From JBBIJR01 sp037445875 (GTDB lineage Bacteria > CLD3 > SB21), in NCBI GenBank assembly GCA_037445875.1, contig JBBIJR010000134.1, positions 1-5,294 on the forward strand: a DNA stretch of 5,294 nucleotides, written 5' to 3'. Positions 1-5,294 of the stretch are shown in pieces; position 1 is the first letter of the stretch; each line of letters begins with the position of its first letter. The position numbers and the translations under genes were made by a program. The notes under the pieces are model-generated. The model had not been told where the DNA came from. It saw nothing but the letters and a program-made list of their open reading frames with translations, and made no database searches.

Positions 1-75
1 GTACACGATACCCATGGCGCCTTGACCCAGCACCTCGGTAATCTCGTAGCGACCCAGTTTCTTTAAGTCATTCAT
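1..75 (-). CDS. Serine/threonine protein kinase, N-terminal fragment (runs off the left edge)
   Basis: The reverse strand from an ATG at 75 encodes 25 residues, MNDLKKLGRYEITEVLGQGA followed by MGIVY, and is still open at the window edge. This is the opening of a Hanks-type (Pkn/PknB-like) kinase domain: the G-x-G-x-x-G-x-V nucleotide-binding loop is seen as G17, G19, G22 and V24, preceded by the usual 'LGRYEI' first beta strand. The family phosphorylates Ser/Thr on target proteins. The catalytic loop, activation segment and any membrane or sensor domains lie outside the window, so substrate and topology cannot be judged. The ATG at 75 is preferred because it gives a family-typical short lead into the kinase fold and sits about 45 nt below a good minus-strand promoter; no clear Shine-Dalgarno is visible. 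The frame is also open upstream, with ATGs at 177 and 240, but those would place the promoter inside the coding region. The gene is divergent from the thiO-like gene. Confidence 0.85.
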   Translation of the reverse strand, partial: MNDLKKLGRYEITEVLGQGAMGIVY

Positions 76-126
76 GTGGATGTGAACAGCGAGCCATCGG
101 AAGAAGTTGGGGAATTGGACGCCCCA

Positions 127-155
127 AATATAGACCCGGAGCTCTATATTATCAA
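127..155 (-). promoter_or_regulatory. Sigma70-like promoter for the kinase gene
   Basis: Read on the minus strand, TTGATA (150-155) is followed after exactly 17 nt by TATATT (127-132). Each hexamer matches the sigma70 consensus at 5 of 6 positions, in a locally AT-rich patch of otherwise GC-rich DNA. Transcription would start near 119-120, leaving about 45 nt of leader before the kinase ATG at 75. The hexamers and spacing are seen directly; use as a promoter is inferred. Confidence 0.55.
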
Positions 156-219
156 CAAAAAAAGCCGTACGGTCCATGCGGCGGGAAGTGCGGTGACGTG
201 CGGGTGAGGACGACCGAGC

Positions 220-248
220 TTGCTTTTCGGTACGTGCCATGGTATATT
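220..248 (+). promoter_or_regulatory. Sigma70-like promoter for the thiO-like gene, with extended -10
   Basis: TTGCTT (220-225) is followed after 17 nt by TATATT (243-248). The -10 hexamer is preceded by TGG (240-242), which fits the extended -10 motif TGn. The start point would be near 254-256, giving a leader of about 20 nt that holds the GAGG ribosome site. The -35 element is weaker (4 of 6). It faces away from the kinase promoter; the two -35 boxes are 64 nt apart, leaving room for a shared regulator, although I see no clear operator between them. Confidence 0.5.
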
Positions 249-264
249 GGCTGAGCTCAAACAC

Positions 265-268
265 GAGG
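265..268 (+). promoter_or_regulatory. Ribosome binding site that selects the TTG start of the thiO-like gene
   Basis: GAGG lies 7 nt before the TTG at 276. This spacing, together with the FAD-binding strand beginning only five residues later, decides for the TTG start; there is no suitable in-frame ATG. Confidence 0.55.
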
Positions 269-275
269 TTGGCCT

Positions 276-1421
276 TTGGTTTCTCACGACTATCTGATTG
301 TCGGCGGCGGTGTGATCGGCCTTTCCCTGGCGTACGAACTCAAATCCAGACAGTCCTCGCTGAAGGTGGCCGTAGTCGATCAGAAGAAGGCCGGACGAGA
401 GGCCACATGGGCATCGGTCGGCACACTCGAGCCTCAACTGGTTTTTGAGTCAAGGCAATTCACGGATGATCCGGGTCTTCAGAAAAGCTTTTTCAACCTC
501 TGCCGTGCCAGCCAGCTGATCTTCGAAGAATACCTTCGTCCCCTGGAATACCACAGCCATATCGACTGCGAGTATCGCAAAGAAGGCGTACTTCGGCTGC
601 TGCCCGACGGAGCGTCGGGGACGCATCTGGTGAATTTTTTTGCCGGACTGGGTCTGCGCGCGGACTACTGGACGGCAGAGGAAGCCGGGGACCGTGAACC
701 CGCTCTGGAAGAGGGTTACGCGGCGATCCATCTTCCGGACAACCATCAGGTCGAAAACCGGCGTCTCGCGGGGGCGCTCATCGAAGCGTGCGTGCGAGTG
801 GGCGTGGAATTGATGGAGAACATTCCCGTGATCGACTTCGAGGTGAGGTCGGACCATGTGGCGGCGGCCCTGACCCGGCATTCCGAACTCAGGGCCGGCC
901 ACTACGTGATCTGCGCCGGGTCGTGGAGTTCTCAGTTTGCAAGCCTGCATACCATCGTTCCGACGGTAAAACCCATGCGAGGCCAGATCGTTGCATTGAG
1001 AATGCCCCGTTCCGGCTTTGTCCGTTTTTCCGCCTATCTGGAGGATTTCTACTATGTCCCGCGGAACGACGGCAGGCTCCTGGTCGGCTCCACCGTGGAA
1101 GATGCCGGATTTGACGCGTCGGTGAGGAAAGAAATCAACCAGCTATTCCTGAGCCGGCTGCAGCAGATTATTCCGTCTTCGGACACGTTCGAGATCGTGG
1201 AGGAATGGGTCGGCTTCCGCCCGATGGCGCAGGACGGATATCCGCTGCTGGGGGGAACGGAATTGAAGAACCTGTTCGTTGCGACCGGACACTTCCGGAA
1301 CGGAATCCTCTTGATGCCCATCACGGCGCGTCTGATGGCCGACTATCTGCTGAATCACGAAACGCATATCCTCATGAAGCCGTTCGGGGTCGCGAGGTGC
1401 TTTCGAAGCGGAGCTGCGTAA
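276..1421 (+). CDS. thiO: ThiO-like FAD-dependent glycine/amine oxidase
   Basis: A 381-residue member of the DAO (D-amino-acid oxidase) flavoprotein family, closest in pattern to glycine oxidase ThiO, which oxidises glycine to the imine used for the thiamine thiazole ring. Visible: an N-terminal Rossmann FAD loop (residues 5-22, core GGGVIG at 10-15); an acidic strand end VVDQ at 33-36; the 'GREATWASVG' segment at 40-49, like the GREASWAAAG of ThiO; 'FYYVPR' at 258-263; 'GFRP' at 313-316; and 'ATGHFRNGILLMPITARL' at 336-353. R315 and R341 correspond to the two substrate-region arginines of Bacillus ThiO (R302, R329). Length is normal. The start is TTG with GAGG 7 nt upstream. No signal peptide or membrane segment is seen, so it is probably cytoplasmic. 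No thiS, thiG or thiE neighbour is visible; the co-oriented genes downstream make squalene, so the true substrate could be another amine or D-amino acid. The family is secure, the exact reaction less so. Confidence 0.82.
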   Translation: MVSHDYLIVGGGVIGLSLAYELKSRQSSLKVAVVDQKKAGREATWASVGTLEPQLVFESRQFTDDPGLQKSFFNLCRASQLIFEEYLRPLEYHSHIDCEYRKEGVLRLLPDGASGTHLVNFFAGLGLRADYWTAEEAGDREPALEEGYAAIHLPDNHQVENRRLAGALIEACVRVGVELMENIPVIDFEVRSDHVAAALTRHSELRAGHYVICAGSWSSQFASLHTIVPTVKPMRGQIVALRMPRSGFVRFSAYLEDFYYVPRNDGRLLVGSTVEDAGFDASVRKEINQLFLSRLQQIIPSSDTFEIVEEWVGFRPMAQDGYPLLGGTELKNLFVATGHFRNGILLMPITARLMADYLLNHETHILMKPFGVARCFRSGAA

Positions 1422-1632
1422 CGACACGCCCCCGGGAGTGGCCGACAAGAGTCGACCATGAAGGGTGCGGATGGATTCGGTAGCGCTTCACGAGCCGGCA
1501 GCGGGAGTTCGCGCGACGGCGAAAACGTGACGAAATCGAGCACCAGCACACAACATACCGGGGACTTGTGAATGTGAATCTCGGACTATGGCTTCCTCCC
1601 TCTCCGGCAGCGGAGTCGGAGAGGTGCAGCGC
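1422..1632 (+). other. Non-coding spacer between the thiO-like gene and hpnC
   Basis: About 166-211 nt, depending on the hpnC start. I see no supported gene here; open frames are shadows. A weak hairpin is present, TTCGC (1508-1512) pairing with GCGAA (1519-1523) around a 6-nt loop and followed by a short A run, too weak to call a terminator. No clear -10/-35 pair was found, so whether hpnCDE has its own promoter is unresolved. Confidence 0.4.
1618..1624 (+). promoter_or_regulatory. Strong Shine-Dalgarno supporting a GTG start for hpnC at 1633
   Basis: GGAGAGG lies 8 nt before an in-frame GTG at 1633. The alternative ATG at 1588 has no purine-rich site upstream. Starting at 1633 leaves 13 residues before the conserved 'AYLFC' helix, in keeping with HpnC proteins as I know them. 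Confidence 0.55.
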
Positions 1633-2515
1633 GTGACCTTCGCGCTGGTTACATCCGCGCGCACGGACGCGGCCTACCTGTTCTGCCGTGAGTTTGCACG
1701 CCGACACCGGGAGAATTTCCCGCTCGTCACCCGTTTTGTGCCGAAGGACCGGCATCGGCATGTGTACGCGGTGTATGCGTTCCTGCGAACCGCCGATGAC
1801 ATCGCGGACAATGAACGGCTGCTCGCCAACCAGCGCCTTCAATTGCTCACCGAGTGGGAAAGACGGTTGGACCGATGCTATGAGGGCGGCAGCGATGAGC
1901 CGATCTTTGTAGCCCTCGGCCAGACCGTTCGGGAGACGATGCTGCCCAGGGCGCTCTTCACGGCCCAACTGAACGCATTCAAGGTCGATCTCATCAAACA
2001 CCGTTATCGCACGTTTGCGGAGTTGATAGAATACTGCGAGTATTCGGCCAATCCGGTGGGCCGTATGATGCTGCACGTGCTGGGTTACGGTCAGCACCCT
2101 GATTGGGAGACCCTGGCGGCATACTCGGACCGCATTTGCACGGCGCTTCAGTTGGTCAACCACTGGCAGGACGTATTTGNNNNNNNNNNNNNNNNNNNNC
2201 CGTCTGTACATTCCGCTGGAGGATATGGATCGATTCGGTTACTCGGTGCAGGCCTGGAAGGATCGCGCGGTAAACGAGCCCTTCCGCCTCCTGATCGCTT
2301 TCCAGATCGATCGGACCATGACGTTTTTCAATGACGGGCGGGGCCTGTTTCGCCTGTTGAGGCCGTCGGATCGGCGCCAGATCGAGCTTATGTGGTGGGG
2401 AGGAGTTCGCATGGTGGAGAAGATACGAAGTGTCCGATACGATGTACTCCATCACAGGCCCCGGATCAACGCTTTCGACAGGATGCGGGTCGTTTGGAAA
2501 TGGCTGAGGAACTGA
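1633..2515 (+). CDS. hpnC: Hydroxysqualene synthase HpnC (interrupted by an assembly gap)
   Basis: A trans-isoprenyl diphosphate synthase of the squalene/phytoene synthase family. HpnC converts presqualene diphosphate, made by HpnD, to hydroxysqualene. Numbered from the GTG: 'AYLFCREFARRHRENFPL' near 14-31, the first Asp-rich motif DDIAD at 55-59, the HpnC-typical 'YSANPVGRMMLHVLG', and 'QLVNHWQDV' ending at 181, the start of the second Asp-rich region. Twenty N then hide about six residues. Coding resumes in another frame with 'RLYIPLEDMDRFG' and runs to TGA at 2513-2515 with the family's C-terminal 'WWGGVRMVEKIRSVRYDV'. Both halves belong to one protein, and the frame change is explained by the arbitrary N length. 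With the homologous spacing of HpnD (7 residues between RDV and the R of RVYLP) the protein would be about 292 residues, normal for the family. An ATG at 1588 would add 15 residues but lacks a ribosome site. hpnD follows after 7 nt. Confidence 0.9.
2180..2199. other. Assembly gap (20 N) inside hpnC
   Basis: Twenty consecutive N separate two in-register halves of hpnC that lie in different frames. To restore one frame the true gap must be 1 modulo 3 (for example 16, 19 or 22 bases). The spacing between the second Asp motif and the 'RxYxP' segment in neighbouring hpnD predicts 16. The N run is therefore a placeholder, not a measured length. Confidence 0.95.
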
Positions 2516-2522
2516 GGAGGGT

Positions 2523-3365
2523 ATGGCCGCCGTTCACTCCATAGAATCCTATGTCCGGGAAGCACAGAGCAGTTTCTACTACCCGATGCTCCTGGTGCCG
2601 CGCGCACAGCGGGACGCCCTCAGGACGGTCTACGCGTTCTGCCGGTACACGGACGATGTTGTGGACCGCCGGCTGGTTGTAAGTCCGCGGGAATTTCTGG
2701 TACAGTGGAAGAAAGAACTCAGTCTGGCTCTGGAGGGAAGATCCCAGCACATCTTTCTCAACAAACTCCGGCAGGTGGTCCGGACGTTCGCCATTCCGGT
2801 GGATCTGCTGTTTGAATTGATCCATGGGATCGAGATGGACCTGTACAAGTCGCGCTACCGCACGTTCGATGAGTTGTATCAATATTGTTACCGGGTGGCC
2901 TCAACGGTGGGACTGATGGTCGTACACATTCTCGGACGCAGGACGGCGGCCGCCCAGGCGTATGCGGTTCACACCGGCATTGCCCTTCAGTTGACGAACA
3001 TTATTCGCGATGTCGTATCCGACTTCCGTCGGGGACGCGTGTATCTTCCCGTCGAAGACATGGAGCAATTCGGCGTATCGGAAAGCGACTTCGGCAAGGC
3101 TTCCGGCGGGGAGGACGTGATCCTGTTTCTGCGTCATCAGTGCAGCCGTGCACGGTCCTATTATGTCCTGGCGGACGAAGCGTACGAGGAGTGCCGCTCG
3201 TACGCACTGTTTCCGGCGCGGGCCATGCAGAATCTGTATGAAAGGATGCTCACACGAATTGAGGCGGACTTTGTTCGTGTACTGCAGGGACGCGTGGACC
3301 TGTCTGTGACCCAGAAGGTGCGCGTGCTGGTGAGGACCTGGCTGGAGGAGCGTTCTCATGGCTGA
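2523..3365 (+). CDS. hpnD: Presqualene diphosphate synthase HpnD
   Basis: A 280-residue squalene/phytoene synthase family enzyme that condenses two farnesyl diphosphates to presqualene diphosphate, the first step of the bacterial HpnCDE route. Key features: 'SFYYPMLLVPRAQRDAL' at 17-33, the first Asp-rich motif DDVVD at 44-48 after 'VYAFCRYT', 'GIEMDLYKSRYRTFDEL' at 102-118, and the second motif 'NIIRDVVSDFRRGRVYLP' at 159-176 with D163 and D167 for Mg-diphosphate binding. The end, 'QKVRVLVRTWLEERSHG', is intact and the length is normal. The protein is soluble or peripherally membrane-bound, with no signal peptide. The Shine-Dalgarno GAGGAGG (2514-2520) overlaps the stop codon of hpnC and ends only 2 nt before the ATG, implying translational coupling. 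It is a clear paralogue of hpnC (both contain a DLxKxRYRTFxEL stretch). HpnD rather than phytoene synthase is chosen because of the hpnC and hpnE neighbours and the sequence pattern. Confidence 0.92.
   Translation: MAAVHSIESYVREAQSSFYYPMLLVPRAQRDALRTVYAFCRYTDDVVDRRLVVSPREFLVQWKKELSLALEGRSQHIFLNKLRQVVRTFAIPVDLLFELIHGIEMDLYKSRYRTFDELYQYCYRVASTVGLMVVHILGRRTAAAQAYAVHTGIALQLTNIIRDVVSDFRRGRVYLPVEDMEQFGVSESDFGKASGGEDVILFLRHQCSRARSYYVLADEAYEECRSYALFPARAMQNLYERMLTRIEADFVRVLQGRVDLSVTQKVRVLVRTWLEERSHG
3344..3350 (+). promoter_or_regulatory. Shine-Dalgarno for hpnE inside the end of hpnD
   Basis: GGAGGAG lies 7 nt before the hpnE ATG at 3358 and within the last codons of hpnD. The start of hpnE and the end of hpnD share 8 nt (3358-3365), so the two are almost certainly translated in a coupled way. 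Confidence 0.75.
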
Positions 3366-4704
3366 GCGTCCGACGGTGGTGGTGATCGGTGCCGGTGTGT
3401 CGGGGTTGTGCGCGGCGACGCAACTCGTCGAAAAGGGTTGGGGAGTAACCGTTCTCGAGGCCCGTGGTCGAGCGGGCGGACGGACGTTTTCATTCACCGA
3501 CGCCGACACCGGGTTGACGCTGGACAACGGGCAGCACCTGATCATGGGATGCTACAAGCACACGCTGCATTGGCTCGCGTCCCTGAATCAACTCTCAAAT
3601 CTCCGGACCTATCGAAGCTATGCCATACCCTTTCTGAGACCGGGGGGCCGAACGGAGGCCCTGCGGATTCGGCTCTGGCCGGCGCCGTGGCACCTGTTGT
3701 TCGGCGTACTCGCGTTTCGCTCGCTGGCTCCTGCCGATCGGTTGAAGGTCGTTAGAGCGGGCCTCGCCCTGCGGGACGAGAGCGAACCCAATGATACTGT
3801 TGCGGCGTGGTTGTTCCGACTGGGTCAAACACCGGCGGGCGTGGCCAGATTCTGGCGGCCGCTCTGTCTGGCGGTGATGAACGCGGACGTAGAACGAGCT
3901 TCTGCACGGCTCTTCCAGAGGGCCCTTCGCGCGATGTTCTTCGCCGATCGCCGCTCTTCGGCGATCATCCTGCCGGCGGTGGGTCTCAGCGATCTCTTTG
4001 TACATCCCGCCCTGCAGCGAATAAGGGCCGGAGGCGGCCTGATCGAATATTATGCAGAGGTCAAGGTATTGATGACCGACGGACGGCGGGTGCTGCGAGC
4101 CGTCGACCGCGGAGGAAGAGGATGGGAAGCCGACGCCTTTGTATGTGCCGTTCCCGCGTGGCAGATCGGGAACGTCCTTCCTCCAGAGATCGTCGGTCAG
4201 GGGGCTGCCATTCAGACATCGGGCATCCTTTCTGCTTATGTGTGGCTGAAGGATCTCAGCACCGAGGGGCTCTTTGCAGGACCGATGGCCGGGTGCCACG
4301 ATTCGCTGATTCAATGCATATTCAAACATCCATCCGGGTGCCTTGAGTTGACAATCAGCGACGCCGGCGGGCTGCTCGACGTCTCCCCCAGGGAACTGTC
4401 GCAGACTCTGGCGGATGAATTGACAGGGCTGCTTCCAGCAGTGACACGCAAGATCAGGACGATCAAGGTTATCAAAGAGCGGCGGGCAACGGTCCAGGAA
4501 AGTCCGGGATGCGGAAAACGCCGGGGTGCGTCCACTCCGTACCGGAATCTGTTCATCGCCGGCGACTGGACCGACACCGGGCTGCCTTCCACCATCGAAA
4601 GCGCCGCTCAGAGCGCGTACGAAGTTGTCGGCCGGATGGAGGAAGCAAAGCCGTTCCTCCTGGACCGGGCGAGGACCGTGGATCTCGAAGAAGCTGCATG
4701 CTGA
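3358..4704 (+). CDS. hpnE: Hydroxysqualene dehydroxylase HpnE (squalene-associated FAD-dependent desaturase family)
   Basis: A 448-residue flavoprotein of the amine-oxidase/phytoene-desaturase superfamily. HpnE reduces hydroxysqualene to squalene, completing the HpnD-HpnC-HpnE route. Visible: the FAD-binding beta-alpha-beta unit 'VVVIGAGVSGLCAATQL' at 7-23 (core GAGVSG at 11-16), 'VLEARGRAGGRTFSF' at 32-46, the family-typical 'DNGQHLIMGCY' at 56-66, and the C-terminal FAD-contact segment 'NLFIAGDWTDTGLPSTIESA' ending at 416 (GDWTDTG at 402-408). Length is normal. The start is ATG with GGAGGAG 7 nt upstream, overlapping hpnD by 8 nt. No signal peptide is seen; membrane association via the hydrophobic substrate is likely by family knowledge. 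The gene ends 88 nt before a convergent, truncated RHS gene, and no shc/hpnF follows. Related carotenoid desaturases are an alternative on domain grounds, but the neighbours and motifs favour HpnE. Confidence 0.93.
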   Translation: MAERPTVVVIGAGVSGLCAATQLVEKGWGVTVLEARGRAGGRTFSFTDADTGLTLDNGQHLIMGCYKHTLHWLASLNQLSNLRTYRSYAIPFLRPGGRTEALRIRLWPAPWHLLFGVLAFRSLAPADRLKVVRAGLALRDESEPNDTVAAWLFRLGQTPAGVARFWRPLCLAVMNADVERASARLFQRALRAMFFADRRSSAIILPAVGLSDLFVHPALQRIRAGGGLIEYYAEVKVLMTDGRRVLRAVDRGGRGWEADAFVCAVPAWQIGNVLPPEIVGQGAAIQTSGILSAYVWLKDLSTEGLFAGPMAGCHDSLIQCIFKHPSGCLELTISDAGGLLDVSPRELSQTLADELTGLLPAVTRKIRTIKVIKERRATVQESPGCGKRRGASTPYRNLFIAGDWTDTGLPSTIESAAQSAYEVVGRMEEAKPFLLDRARTVDLEEAAC

Positions 4705-4792
4705 AAATCGGCAATCGGGTGGGGGACGAGACCCAGGCGGATCGTGATCCAAAGCGCAAGAACCAGAAAAACCAGAAGCAAATGCTAAACCC
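4705..4792. other. Short spacer between convergent hpnE and the RHS fragment
   Basis: No gene and no convincing rho-independent terminator on either strand. It holds a two-copy tandem 9-mer, AACCAGAAA/AACCAGAAG (4761-4778), and a short inverted repeat GGATC-GT-GATCC (4739-4750) whose 2-nt loop is too tight for a stable hairpin. The sequence is richer in A than the flanking genes. Confidence 0.45.
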
Positions 4793-5294
4793 TCAACGTC
4801 CCAGCTGTCCCATTCCTATGGGGTGCAGTATAAGTATCTCCGAGTCGGAATTATTCTGCTGGTAGGTCTTGAGCAGCCGTCCGGCGTGGTCGTATTCGAA
4901 ACGTTTGACGACCGTTACCTGGTTGCCCGGGACGCTGTGGACGGTCTTGGTTTTGAGGACCTTGCCGGGGAAGTCATACTCGGTGTGGCCCACGTCCGAG
5001 CCGCCGAGGCTCTTGTTCGAGCGGGTCTGGATGACCCGGCCGTATTTATCGTAGAAACTCACTGCCGTCAGCCACTGGACCGGTTTGTACTTGTTCGAAT
5101 CGCTGATCTGGATGGTCTCCTCCAGGGCGGAGGTGTATTCCCCCTCGATCACGATCTGGCCATTGGAGTAACTGACGCCGCTTTTGATGGTGCCCTGGAT
5201 CAGGGTTTTCGTTCCCGTCACCTTGCCTTTCAGGCGGCCGAAGGCGCGTTCAATTCGGGAACCTGATCCCGAAGGCGGATGCGAGGAAGCGAGC
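4793..5294 (-). pseudogene. RHS/YD-repeat protein fragment, truncated at its C-terminus and open at the right edge
   Basis: The minus-strand frame is open from the window edge to a TGA at 4793-4795, giving 166 visible residues; the GTG at 5221 is only an internal possible start. It contains 'GKVTGTKT' and three YD-type repeats, YDKYGRVIQT, YDFPGKVLKT and YDHAGRLLKT, followed by 'YQQNNSDSEILI'. This combination is characteristic of the middle part of large RHS-repeat proteins, frequent in Bacteroidota, where hundreds more residues of YD repeats and the RHS core normally follow. Here the frame ends 11 residues after 'EILI', at 'MGQLGR', and I see no continuation in other frames through 4705-4792. 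It is therefore most likely a truncated remnant. RHS proteins are usually large surface or secreted wrapping proteins that deliver toxins or mediate contact; no such function can be assigned to this piece. Whether an intact N-terminus exists beyond the edge is unknown. Confidence 0.7.
5238..5277. repeat. Inverted repeat plus 9-bp direct repeat inside the RHS-side reading frame
   Basis: TTCGGGA (5254-5260) and TCCCGAA (5267-5273) are perfect inverse complements around a 6-nt loop. CCGAAGGCG occurs twice in direct orientation (5238-5246 and 5269-5277), the second copy overlapping the right arm. These lie just upstream of the 'GKVTGTK' codons. The repeats are seen directly; no function is known. 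They could be a recombination junction or chance in GC-rich coding DNA. Confidence 0.5.

Noticed and set aside
76..240. Longer kinase N-terminus from ATG at 240 or 177 on the minus strand
   Set aside because: The frame is open, but the extra residues show no kinase-family pattern, and these starts would bury the well-spaced minus-strand promoter within coding sequence.
1508..1525. Hairpin after the thiO-like gene as a terminator
   Set aside because: Only a 5-bp stem, followed by A rather than T on the plus strand; not convincing as an intrinsic terminator in either direction.
1372..2211. Minus-strand open frame across the N gap
   Set aside because: It runs antisense to hpnC and reads through the N run; no protein family pattern is visible.
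4739..4750. GGATC-GT-GATCC as a terminator for hpnE
   Set aside because: The 2-nt loop is too small for a stable hairpin and no T run follows.
3595..4752. Long minus-strand open frame of 385 codons
   Set aside because: It is antisense to hpnE, which has clear FAD motifs and a ribosome site. Long antisense frames are common in GC-rich genes, and this one shows no domain.
4761..4778. Two tandem 9-mers as the start of a CRISPR-like or regulatory array
   Set aside because: Only two short adjacent copies without spacers; best explained by chance or slippage in A-rich sequence.
4823..5266. Plus-strand open frame of 147 codons at the right end
   Set aside because: It is antisense to the RHS fragment, whose YD repeats give clear family support; the plus-strand translation shows no recognisable domain.

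Overview
The window carries a compact squalene-biosynthesis module, hpnC-hpnD-hpnE, read left to right. Upstream of it lies a ThiO-type FAD-dependent glycine/amine oxidase. Fragments of unrelated genes sit at both edges, both on the minus strand: the first 25 codons of a serine/threonine protein kinase at the left, and a truncated YD-repeat (RHS-type) gene at the right. The DNA is moderately GC-rich, with strong Shine-Dalgarno sites and one TTG start, so it is bacterial. HpnCDE plus eukaryotic-like kinases fits several Gram-negative lineages (for example Nitrospirota, Acidobacteriota, Rhodothermota), while the RHS fragment resembles proteins common in Bacteroidota. I do not assign a phylum.

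Layout. 1-75 (-): kinase N-terminus with the glycine-rich ATP loop. 76-275: divergent intergenic region with a good sigma70-like promoter on each strand. 276-1421 (+): thiO-like gene, TTG start. 1422-1632: non-coding spacer. 1633 (or 1588)-2515 (+): hpnC, interrupted by a run of 20 N at 2180-2199 that makes it look frameshifted. 2523-3365 (+): hpnD. 3358-4704 (+): hpnE, overlapping hpnD by 8 nt. 4705-4792: short spacer with no convincing terminator. 4793-5294 (-): C-terminally truncated RHS/YD-repeat fragment whose reading frame stays open to the window edge.

How the genes work together. HpnD joins two farnesyl diphosphates into presqualene diphosphate, HpnC converts that to hydroxysqualene, and HpnE reduces hydroxysqualene to squalene. 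Tight spacing and overlap (7 nt between hpnC and hpnD, -8 nt between hpnD and hpnE) indicate one translationally coupled transcript. No squalene-hopene cyclase (shc/hpnF) follows; an RHS remnant in opposite orientation occupies that place, so the cyclase must lie elsewhere or squalene has another fate. The oxidase is co-oriented but 166-211 nt upstream; its link to squalene synthesis is unproven, since ThiO normally serves thiamine synthesis or amino-acid oxidation.

I see no strong evidence for a wholly new system. The points most worth a second look are the assembly gap in hpnC, the thiO-hpnCDE arrangement, the paired divergent promoters with the kinase, and the truncated RHS gene at the end of the operon.
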